Part shown: piece by piece, positions 1 through 4,693 of the stretch
Layout of the letters: each line of letters opens with the position of its first letter
Position numbering within the stretch: position 1 is the stretch's first letter
Assembly (NCBI GenBank): GCA_937871635.1
Contig: CALMNS010000170.1
Location: forward strand, 1-10,765
Source of the DNA: an uncultured Solirubrobacter sp.
GTDB lineage: Bacteria > Actinomycetota > Thermoleophilia > Solirubrobacterales > Solirubrobacteraceae
Direction: 5' to 3'
DNA: 10,765 nt
Notes under the pieces: model-generated
Database searches by the model: none
The model's input: only the letters and a program-made list of their open reading frames with translations
Told to the model about the DNA's origin: nothing
Made by a program: the position numbers and the translations under genes

Positions 1-949
1 CGCCCGCGGGCTCCTCGCGCGGCTCGGGCGCGAAGAACGGCGTCGAGACGTAGCGCTCGCCGGAGTCGGGCAGCACCGTGGCGATCCGGTAGCCGGGCGG
101 CGTGTCCTCGCGCGCGGCGATCTGCAGGGCGCCGGCGAGCGCCGCCCCGCAGGACAGCCCGGCCAGGACGCCCTCGCGGCTCGCGGCCAGGCGGGCGGTG
201 TCGATCGCGTCCTCGTCGTCGATCGCGATGACCTCGTCGAGCAGCTCGCGATCGAGCACCGGCGGGACGAAGCCCGCCCCGATGCCCTGGATCTTGTGGG
301 GCCCGGGCCGTCCGCCGCCGAGCACGGGCGAGGCCGCGGGCTCGACGGCGACGAGCCGCAGCGCCGGGTTGCGCTCCTTGAGGTAGCGCCCCGCGCCGGT
401 GATCGTCCCGCCCGTCCCGACTCCGCAGACCAGGCAGTCGACCCGACCGTCGAGCGCCTCCCACAGCTCGGGGCCCGTGGTGGCGTAGTGCGCGGCCGGG
501 TTGGCCGGGTTGGCGAACTGCTCCGCGAGCCAGACGTCTGAGTCGCGCGCCATGGCGCGGGCGGCGGCGACCGCCTCGTTCATGCCCCCCATCGACTCGG
601 TGATGTGGAAGCGCGCGCCGTAGAGCCGCAGGAGCCCCTCGCGCTCGCGGCTCATGCCCTGCGGCAGGGTGAGGACGAGGTCGTAGCCCTTCGCGGCGCA
701 GACGAAGGCGAGCGCGATGCCGGTGTTGCCCGACGTCGCCTCGACGATCGTCGTGCGCCCCGGCTCGATCCGGCCCTCGCGCTCGGCCGCCTCGATCATC
801 GCCACGCCGATCCGGTCCTTGACCGACCCGCCGGGGTTGGTCATCTCGAGCTTCGCGTAGAGCTCGACCCCCTCCGGCGCGATCCGGGTCATCCGCACCA
901 TCGGCGTGCGCCCGACGTGCTCGGCGATGTTGATCGGGATTCCGGGCAT
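1..949 (-). CDS. cysK: Cysteine synthase (O-acetylserine sulfhydrylase), 3' end outside window
   Basis: This PLP enzyme makes L-cysteine from O-acetyl-L-serine and sulfide in the cytoplasm. Read on the minus strand from the ATG at 949-947, 316 residues are visible without a stop. The Schiff-base lysine lies in NPGGSVKDR (Lys44), the substrate loop is TSGNTG (72-77), and the glycine-rich phosphate-binding loop is GVGTGGTITGAG. The C-terminal part has SGERY followed by STPFF, as in CysK, and the usual length of the family is 300-320 residues, so only a few codons should be missing. There is no Shine-Dalgarno sequence; a -10-like TAGACT ends 10 nt before the ATG, which suggests a leaderless mRNA. 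It is divergent from the mpsC pair. CysM-type enzymes are an alternative, but the NPGGSVKDR/TSGNTG set and the length fit CysK. Confidence 0.95.
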   Translation of the reverse strand, partial: MPGIPINIAEHVGRTPMVRMTRIAPEGVELYAKLEMTNPGGSVKDRIGVAMIEAAEREGRIEPGRTTIVEATSGNTGIALAFVCAAKGYDLVLTLPQGMSREREGLLRLYGARFHITESMGGMNEAVAAARAMARDSDVWLAEQFANPANPAAHYATTGPELWEALDGRVDCLVCGVGTGGTITGAGRYLKERNPALRLVAVEPAASPVLGGGRPGPHKIQGIGAGFVPPVLDRELLDEVIAIDDEDAIDTARLAASREGVLAGLSCGAALAGALQIAAREDTPPGYRIATVLPDSGERYVSTPFFAPEPREEPAG

Positions 950-959
950 TGGGGAGCGA

Positions 960-965
960 AGTCTA
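960..965 (-). promoter_or_regulatory. -10 hexamer TAGACT of cysK
   Basis: On the minus strand TAGACT is followed by 10 nt and then the cysK ATG. A purine-start transcript would begin at or next to the start codon. I see no convincing -35 box in the GC-rich sequence upstream. The call rests on position and on similar hexamers before other genes in this window. Confidence 0.45.
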
Positions 966-1030
966 GAGCGAGGGGGTGCGCCACCCGCCAATCCGCCCGC
1001 TCTACTGGAGGACGCGGCGCGCGCCGACGC

Positions 1031-1036
1031 TAACGT
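1031..1036 (+). promoter_or_regulatory. -10 hexamer TAACGT of the first mpsC gene
   Basis: TAACGT lies 6 nt before the ATG at 1043, with no Shine-Dalgarno sequence between. The spacing predicts that transcription starts at the first base of the start codon, giving a leaderless mRNA. The -35 region is not recognisable. Confidence 0.45.
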
Positions 1037-1042
1037 GTCGGA

Positions 1043-1528
1043 ATGCCGACAGAGGAGACCGAGGATCCGGACGCGCGTCGGCGGGAGGCGGCGTCGGGTT
1101 CCCCGAACCGCCTGCTCTCGCAGATCTCCAACGAGATGGTGCGAGCCCAGAAGGAGTTCTTCGGCCGGGGGCCGACCCAGGCGAAGTCCTACCTGCTCGA
1201 CGACTTCCTGCTCATCGTGATGCGCGGCGGCTTCCTGCCCGTGGAGCGGACGATGCTTGACGCGGGCAAGGAGGACGTCGTCCGCCAGTACCGGCAGGAC
1301 TTCGAGAACGCGATGACCGAGCGGCTCGTCGGCACGATGGAGGAGCTGACCGGGCGCACGATCGTCACCTACCAGTCACAGACGCTCTTCGACCCGGACA
1401 TCGTGATCGAGATCTTCTTCTTCGACGAGTCCGCGACCGCCGAGCAGCTCAAGGACACCATCGAGGGCCAGCTCGAGGACGAGTCGCACGGCGAGGCCTC
1501 CGAGGAGCTCACCGACCCCTCGGCCTGA
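1043..1528 (+). CDS. MpsC-family (DUF2294) protein, first of a tandem pair
   Basis: This is a 161-residue cytoplasmic protein of the family annotated as Na-translocating system protein MpsC (DUF2294). In Staphylococcus, MpsC accompanies the membrane proteins MpsA and MpsB in a cation-dependent, bicarbonate-linked system; the biochemical role of this standalone form is not known. After a charged, variable N-terminus (1-22) the family core starts with QISNEMVR (27-34) and FGRGPT (40-45), followed by a beta-strand segment, LTGR (102-105) and an acidic C-terminal tail (about 129-161). The same motifs recur in the next gene. There is no signal peptide or membrane segment. The start at 1043 is supported by the closely preceding -10 element. 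No MpsA or MpsB gene is in the window. Confidence 0.85.
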   Translation: MPTEETEDPDARRREAASGSPNRLLSQISNEMVRAQKEFFGRGPTQAKSYLLDDFLLIVMRGGFLPVERTMLDAGKEDVVRQYRQDFENAMTERLVGTMEELTGRTIVTYQSQTLFDPDIVIEIFFFDESATAEQLKDTIEGQLEDESHGEASEELTDPSA

Positions 1529-1529
1529 T

Positions 1530-1551
1530 CGTCCGTCCGGCCTGACGGACG
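1530..1551 (+). terminator. Hairpin just after the first mpsC gene
   Basis: CGTCCGTC (1530-1537) and GACGGACG (1544-1551) form a perfect 8-bp stem with a 6-nt loop, beginning 2 nt after the stop codon. No T-run follows, so this is a weak or Rho-assisted terminator candidate. It also lies directly before the proposed promoter of the second mpsC gene and could be an operator. Confidence 0.4.
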
Positions 1552-1557
1552 GGGCGC

Positions 1558-1563
1558 TAGAGT
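1558..1563 (+). promoter_or_regulatory. -10 hexamer TAGAGT before the structured leader
   Basis: TAGAGT is identical to the hexamer in front of nfo (7234-7239). Normal spacing puts the transcription start near 1569-1570, which is the base of the first hairpin of the leader RNA. No clear -35 box is seen. Confidence 0.4.
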
Positions 1564-1567
1564 TCGC

Positions 1568-1748
1568 GGTCCAGAGTCGACCCGGAGCACCGCCGGCCGC
1601 AGGTTCGACTGGACCACCTTCTGCTCTCGCCGCGCGCGACCTGAGTCGCGGCGGGACAGGCGAATCGGTCTGCGGGGCACCTGTCCGGCGCTGCCTTCAG
1701 CGCCGTCCGACCGGTCTGCCCTCTGCCTCTGCAGGGGGCAGGCTGTCC
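1568..1748 (+). ncRNA. Structured 5' leader of the second mpsC gene, unidentified
   Basis: Five hairpins follow one another. P1 pairs GGTCCAG (1568-1574) with CTGGACC (1609-1615) and continues through TCGA (1577-1580 with 1605-1608) past a 2-nt bulge. P2 pairs 1635-1640 with 1645-1650 around CTGA. P3 pairs GGACAGG (1654-1660) with CCTGTCC (1680-1686). P4 pairs CGGCGCTG (1686-1693) with CAGCGCCG (1698-1705) around CCTT. P5 pairs 1717-1726 with 1731-1740, ten pairs including one G-U, around CTCT. The 5' strand of P3 can alternatively pair with CTGTCC at 1743-1748, only 15 nt before the Shine-Dalgarno sequence, so a switch is conceivable. I could not match it to a known riboswitch, T-box or 6C RNA. 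No open reading frame with a good start explains the stretch. Confidence 0.5.
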
Positions 1749-1776
1749 GAGCGGCCTCGATGCAAGGAGCACCGTG

Positions 1777-2220
1777 ATGGACCCGACTTCGACTCCGCCC
1801 GGCGAGGGCGCCGCACCCGCCGACTCCGCCGCCGATCACGCTCCCGGCCGGATGCTTGCGTCCATCTCCAACGAGATGGTGAGGCTGTACAAGGAGCTCT
1901 TCGGGCGCGGCCCGACGAAGGTCCGGACGAACTGGGCGGGCCACGACACGCTCGTGGTGGTGCTCGAGCACACCCTCGCGCCCGCCGAGCGGAACCTCGT
2001 CAAGATGGGCGAGCACGGACGCCTGCGCGACACCCGGATGTTCTTCCAGTACGCGACGGTCGCTGAGTTCTGCGAGCCGGTCGAGCGGCTCACGGGACGC
2101 CGGGTCCGCTCCTTCATCAGCGGCATCGACGCCGAGGTCGACGGGCTCTCGTGCGAGCTGTTCGTTCTCCATCCCGAGGACTACGACGGGCCGTCCCGCG
2201 TCGAGCACGCGGAGACGTAG
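1777..2220 (+). CDS. MpsC-family (DUF2294) protein, second of a tandem pair
   Basis: This 147-residue paralogue of the gene at 1043 has the same core: ISNEMVR (30-36), FGRGPT (42-47) and LTGR (105-108). Outside the core the two differ strongly, so the duplication is old. A proline/alanine-rich N-terminus (about 1-25) precedes the domain. The ATG at 1777 is preferred over the GTG at 1774 because AAGGAG at 1764-1769 is then 7 nt away, a normal distance. Unlike its neighbour it has a long leader with a ribosome-binding site, so the two paralogues are probably expressed differently. No membrane segment is seen. The family link is firm; the physiological role (bicarbonate or cation-related) is only by analogy to MpsABC. 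Confidence 0.85.
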   Translation: MDPTSTPPGEGAAPADSAADHAPGRMLASISNEMVRLYKELFGRGPTKVRTNWAGHDTLVVVLEHTLAPAERNLVKMGEHGRLRDTRMFFQYATVAEFCEPVERLTGRRVRSFISGIDAEVDGLSCELFVLHPEDYDGPSRVEHAET

Positions 2221-2238
2221 TCCGCGGCACCGCGCGAG

Positions 2239-2254
2239 CTGGATGTAGTACATC
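2239..2254 (+). repeat. Left boundary repeat of the inserted element (putative att site)
   Basis: CTGGATGTAGTACATC here matches CTAGATGTAGTACATC at 3940-3955 at 15 of 16 positions, in direct orientation. The core GATGTA-G-TACATC is an inverted repeat around one base, as is common for tyrosine-recombinase core sites. It lies 22 nt beyond the stop codon of the integrase remnant and 18 nt after the second mpsC gene. The AT-rich core stands out in this GC-rich DNA. Confidence 0.55.
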
Positions 2255-2256
2255 CG

Positions 2257-2283
2257 CGTCACTTGGCTATAGACCGTCACTTG
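2257..2283 (+). repeat. Two direct copies of CGTCACTTG next to the att site
   Basis: CGTCACTTG occurs at 2257-2265 and 2275-2283, 18 bp apart, between the boundary repeat and the integrase gene. The second copy overlaps the last codons of the integrase. Short direct repeats beside the core are typical of integrase arm-binding sites, but this role is inferred from position only. Confidence 0.3.
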
Positions 2284-2826
2284 CGAGGGGTGCGGGATAG
2301 TCGTCGGGATAGTGCCCCCGATCTCGCGGGCAGGTAGGCGTCGAGGAGGTCGGCGGCCTGGGCTTCCGAACCGGGCATGGGGTGCCCGTACAAGTCCAGG
2401 GTGATCGCGATGTTGGCGTGCCCCATGAACGTCGAGAGCGCCTTCGCGTTCACCCAGCGGCGATCATCAGCGAAGCGTACGTGTGGCGGGCGAAGTGGAG
2501 GGTGAGCCGCTCGAGCCCATCGGCGACCCATTGGGTAGCTGCGCGCTCCGCCTGTCTCCGGACCTGGCGATCGGAGGCGAAGACGCGGCCCGTGCCGTCG
2601 CCGTTCATGCGGTGCTCGAGGAGATGGTCGCGCAGAGCGGCTGGGATAGGCACGGCGCGGCGGCCCTGCCGGCTCTTCGGCTCGATCTCTCCCTCGACGG
2701 CATCCCAGCCCGGCGGACTTGGATCACGCCGGTGGCTAGGTCGACGTCGTCCCACATGAGCCCGATGAGCTCACCGCGCCGCAAGCCAGCGTAGAGCGCG
2801 GTCGCCCACAGCGGACGGTCTGCAGG
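2277..2826 (-). pseudogene. Tyrosine recombinase/phage-type integrase, truncated and frameshifted
   Basis: Only the catalytic domain of a site-specific tyrosine recombinase remains. Reading down the minus strand from about 2826, ADRPLWATALYAGLRRGEL contains the first catalytic Arg. The frame changes near 2709-2711, in a GGG run, to GWDAVEGEIEPKS and RAVPIP, then HFARHTYASLMIAAG with the His-x-x-Arg motif. It changes again at 2453-2455, where an in-frame TGA is met, to VNAKALSTFMGHANIAITL with the second His box and the DLYGH tyrosine. Each shift is cured by adding one base. The protein ends with RTPRK and TGA at 2277. The N-terminal SAM-like core-binding domain is missing: upstream of 2826 the similarity fades and hicB begins. 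The gene is inactive unless both shifts are sequencing errors. Confidence 0.85.
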
Positions 2827-2873
2827 CGCTCTGCGCCGCCTGCGATCTCCGCAAAGGCGACCGCTAGGAGCGC

Positions 2874-3113
2874 TTAGGCACCGACGAGCACAGTCATCTC
2901 GCCGACTTCCATCGGCTTGAAGCTGCTCAGCTCGCCGTGCGACGGGTCGTCGGCCAGGTAGATCGAGATCGCCTCCTGAAGGCCGTCGCGCAACTCGTCG
3001 AGGTCATCGCCCGTAGCGAAGCACCCCGGAAGCTCACGGACCTGCGCCCAGTACGTCCCGTCGTCCTCGTGGTGGACGGCGATCGTGTATTCGGTGATGG
3101 TGTCCGCGCTCAT
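2874..3113 (-). CDS. hicB: HicB-family antitoxin, short form
   Basis: This 79-residue protein has the UPF0150/HicB fold signature: a first strand YTIAVHHEDDGTYWAQV, then ELPGCFATGDDLDEL, then a helix EAISIYL. HicB proteins bind and inhibit the HicA mRNA interferase. Full-size HicB antitoxins usually carry a C-terminal HTH or ribbon-helix-helix DNA-binding domain of 40-60 more residues. This one ends soon after the core with a short beta-like tail (EMTVLVG), so it is of the short type and probably cannot repress its own promoter alone. Its ATG overlaps the hicA stop as ATGA, so it is translationally coupled to hicA. The frame is intact although hicA is broken. Confidence 0.85.
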   Translation of the reverse strand: MSADTITEYTIAVHHEDDGTYWAQVRELPGCFATGDDLDELRDGLQEAISIYLADDPSHGELSSFKPMEVGEMTVLVGA

Positions 3114-3312
3114 AGATCCTTCGGGTCGATGCCCGCCTGGCTCAGTATCGCCCGAGTCAGCCCTGGACTGCAGTCCTTCCGCTTGTGCATCGGCAAGGTG
3201 ATGGGCGCTCGCCCGCCTTCGTCATCTTCACGACGTGCTTCCCGCCCACGGTGCACTCCCAACCGTGACGCTCGAGCAGCTTCCGGGCTTCCTTCTGATT
3301 CAAGACCTTCAT
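3110..3312 (-). pseudogene. hicA: HicA-family toxin with a one-base frameshift
   Basis: HicA is a small double-stranded-RNA-binding-fold mRNA interferase. From the ATG at 3312 the sequence reads MKVLNQKEARKLLERHGWE, then GGKHVVKMTKAGERP with the expected catalytic His (about residue 26). The next codons leave the family pattern. In another frame the protein resumes as ITLPMHKRKDCSPG and ends LSQAGIDPKDL with TGA at 3110. One extra base near 3203-3208 (a GGGCGC run on the plus strand) restores a 67-residue protein of normal HicA length. The stop overlaps the hicB start as ATGA, the standard hicA-hicB order. Either the toxin is inactivated or the shift is a sequence error. Confidence 0.85.
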
Positions 3313-3358
3313 CGTCCGCCGGGAGGATCATGCCCGAGCCCCGAGCCCGCCGGAGTGG

Positions 3359-3385
3359 GGTGCCACCGTCGGACACCCTGGCACC
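3359..3385. repeat. Inverted repeat upstream of hicA
   Basis: GGTGCCA (3359-3365) and TGGCACC (3379-3385) form a 7-bp inverted repeat with a 13-nt spacer, about 50 nt upstream of the hicA start. It is placed where a toxin-antitoxin operator or a recombinase accessory site could lie. The rest of 3313-3538 shows no convincing gene on either strand. Confidence 0.35.
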
Positions 3386-3492
3386 ATTGCACCCGCAACG
3401 TTTCTGCGCAGCGCCCTTCCGCGGTCCCTCATTTAGTGCCGCCTCAAGCAATCGGGGCGGCGTCGGAACTGGCGAGGAGGCCGTGGGAGCCG

Positions 3493-3509
3493 GCTCTCTG
3501 GCCGAGAGC
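3493..3509 (-). terminator. Hairpin downstream of the 82-aa gene
   Basis: GCTCTC (3493-3498) and GAGAGC (3504-3509) form a 6-bp stem with a 5-nt loop, about 30 nt past the stop of the gene at 3539-3787. There is no T-run, so it is a weak terminator candidate separating that gene from hicAB. Confidence 0.3.
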
Positions 3510-3538
3510 ACGAGCGGAGGGACCCGAGCGAGAGCTCC

Positions 3539-3787
3539 CTAGAAGCTTCGCGCGGCGCGGTCATGCTGACGCTCGGGGCGCTCCGCGACGTGCAAGACGT
3601 TCGCGGAGTTGGTCCAGTACGTGGCGCCGTCGCTCACCTGCTTCAGCCGCACCGCACCGGGGGGCGGATTGACGATGCTGCCCGAACCGGGTCGGGGGAA
3701 CAGGGCGGCGGCGGCATTGTCAGGCGAGCCCTCGACGTCGAGGCGCTCTCCACCGATGAAGGTGACGCGTGTCTTCTGGTCGGCCAT
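3539..3787 (-). CDS. Small hypothetical protein, 82 aa, inside the element
   Basis: I do not recognise this protein. It begins MADQKTRVTFIGGERLDVEG, has a central Gly/Pro-rich stretch (about 30-45, GSGSIVNPPPG) and a second strand-like part, VRLKQVSDGATYWTNSANVLHV (about 46-67), with a charged tail. There are no cysteines, no signal peptide and no membrane helix; it looks like a small beta-rich cytoplasmic protein. Codons on this strand have mostly G or C in third position, which supports real coding. A GGAAGGGG sequence lies 15 nt before the ATG, too far for a standard ribosome-binding site. It may belong to the element cargo, or be a host gene displaced by the insertion. Confidence 0.6.
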   Translation of the reverse strand: MADQKTRVTFIGGERLDVEGSPDNAAAALFPRPGSGSIVNPPPGAVRLKQVSDGATYWTNSANVLHVAERPERQHDRAARSF

Positions 3788-3829
3788 GGTCGCGACGGTA
3801 CACCCCTTCCGTTACCTCGAGCTAGATCG

Positions 3830-3865
3830 TGCGGGACACTCTGCGGGATGTTCGACTGTCCCGCG
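3830..3865. promoter_or_regulatory. Cluster of three GCGGGA(C/T) sites, putative operator or accessory site
   Basis: GCGGGACA (3831-3838) is repeated in part at TGCGGGAT (3842-3849), 12 bp on, and recurs inverted as TGTCCCGC (3857-3864). The outer copies make a perfect 8-bp inverted repeat with an 18-nt spacer. It lies 43-78 bp upstream of the 82-aa gene and about 75 bp from the right att repeat. An operator, or an excisionase-like site, would fit this position. The function is inference. Confidence 0.35.
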
Positions 3866-3939
3866 TGCGGTTGAGAGCGGTTCTCCAGCGGTCTACTTTG
3901 GCTCTAGAACGCCGAATATGGCTCTGTGCCGACCTGCTT

Positions 3940-3955
3940 CTAGATGTAGTACATC
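3940..3955 (+). repeat. Right boundary repeat of the element, at the 3' end of rrf2
   Basis: CTAGATGTAGTACATC differs from the left copy (2239-2254) at one base. On the minus strand it encodes the last codons of the Rrf2 gene, ATG TAC TAC ATC TAG, shifted by one base. The differing base is the T of the TAG stop, which is C in the other copy. Confidence 0.55.
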
Positions 3956-4332
3956 GCCGCCCCGGCGGCGGTGTTCTCGCGCTCGACCACGTCGGCGATG
4001 GTGGCCTGGGCGAGGACGGCGCGGGCGGCGGCGGCGGCCTCGGAGAAGATCCCCTCCGCGCCCGGCCCCAGCGGCCCGTCGAGCAGCTCGACGATCTCCA
4101 GGACGGTGACCGAGCCCGGGTCGCGGGCGAAGGCGTAGCCGCCCTTGACGCCGCGCTGGGAGCGCAGGACGCCGGCCCGCCGGAGCACCGCGAAGAGCTG
4201 CTCGAGGAACTGGACGGGGATCTCGCGGCGCCGCGCGAGCTCGCCGATCGGGACGGGTGCCTCGGCGGCCAGGCGGGCCAGCTCGGCCAGGGCGCGCACG
4301 GCGTAGGGCGACTTCGAGGTGATGGAGATCAT
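3940..4332 (-). CDS. Rrf2-family transcriptional regulator, CymR-like
   Basis: This 130-residue winged-helix regulator has the Rrf2 features in order: SKSPYAVRALAELA (helix 1), an HTH with IGELARRREIPVQFLEQLF, the wing LRSQRGVKGGYAFARDP, and the dimer helix ATIADVVERE. There is no cysteine at all, so the Fe-S cluster of IscR/NsrR cannot form. CymR of Bacillus, the cysteine-metabolism repressor, also lacks a cluster and ends in a similar hydrophobic YI tail; here the C-terminus is AAMYYI. CymR works in complex with CysK, and a cysK lies in the same window. The ATG at 4332 is preferred over an upstream in-frame ATG at 4377, which would add an unconserved tail and overlap the divergent gene. A TACGAT hexamer 12 nt upstream is a possible -10. 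Confidence 0.85.
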   Translation of the reverse strand: MISITSKSPYAVRALAELARLAAEAPVPIGELARRREIPVQFLEQLFAVLRRAGVLRSQRGVKGGYAFARDPGSVTVLEIVELLDGPLGPGAEGIFSEAAAAARAVLAQATIADVVERENTAAGAAMYYI

Positions 4333-4349
4333 GCGACGCTGGGGATCGT

Positions 4350-4693
4350 ATGGCAGCGATCGGCCGCTTCGGGCCACCCGTGGCCCTCATGGCGGTCATC
4401 TACGCCCTGTCGTCGCGATCGGACCTCGATCCGGGCGACGGGCTGCGGGGCGACGTCCTGCCGGTCCTCGCGCACCTGGGGCTCTACGCGCTCCTGTTCG
4501 CGCTCACCTGGCGGGCGGTGCCGCGCCGGCCGGCCCTGGCCGCCGCCGTCGCGCTGCTCTACGGGGTCAGCGACGAGCTCCATCAGTCCACGGTCCCGGG
4601 GCGCGACGCCACCGCGGTGGACTGGCGGTCGACGCGGCGGGGATCGCCCTGAGCTACGTGGCGCTCAGAGCCAGCCGCGCTCGGTGGCCATGA
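4350..4693 (+). pseudogene. VanZ-like small membrane protein, one-base frameshift
   Basis: VanZ-family proteins are small integral membrane proteins of mostly unknown function, named after the teicoplanin-resistance gene. From the ATG at 4350 (GGGG five bases upstream) the protein reads a hydrophobic segment (about residues 9-22), VLAHLGLYALLFALTW (about 38-53), a third hydrophobic stretch and the family motif YGVSDELHQSTVPGRDA, followed by DW. After that the frame runs to an early stop at 4650. In another frame the expected last helix continues as AVDAAGIALSYVAL and ends at 4693. One missing G in TGGCGG near 4623-4627 explains it and would restore 114 residues. The 3' end overlaps the convergent HDOD-LuxR gene by 29 bp. 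Confidence 0.75.

Larger units (their letters stand above)
2239..3955 (-). mobile_element. Decayed 1.7-kb integrated element at the 3' end of rrf2
   Basis: The segment is bounded by the 15/16 direct repeats at 2239-2254 and 3940-3955 and carries an integrase remnant at one end plus hicA, hicB and an unknown small gene, all on the minus strand. The right repeat coincides with the last codons of the Rrf2 gene, a usual arrangement for elements that integrate at gene 3' ends and keep the gene intact. The integrase lacks its N-terminal half and has two frameshifts, and the toxin has one, so the element is probably immobile. The base composition looks somewhat lower in GC than the flanks. The boundaries rest on short repeats and could be a fortuitous match. 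Confidence 0.5.

Noticed and set aside
1602..1609. GGTTCGAC resembling a tRNA T-arm
   Set aside because: No acceptor stem, anticodon arm or CCA end fits around it; it is one strand of hairpin P1.
1369..2280. 303-codon minus-strand open frame across both mpsC genes
   Set aside because: It is antisense to two clear family members, shows no recognisable domain and is the usual GC-rich shadow. Its start near the MYYI-like codons comes only from the att repeat.
4333..4377. Longer rrf2 start at 4377
   Set aside because: The added 15 residues are not part of the Rrf2 fold and would overlap the start of the divergent VanZ-like gene.
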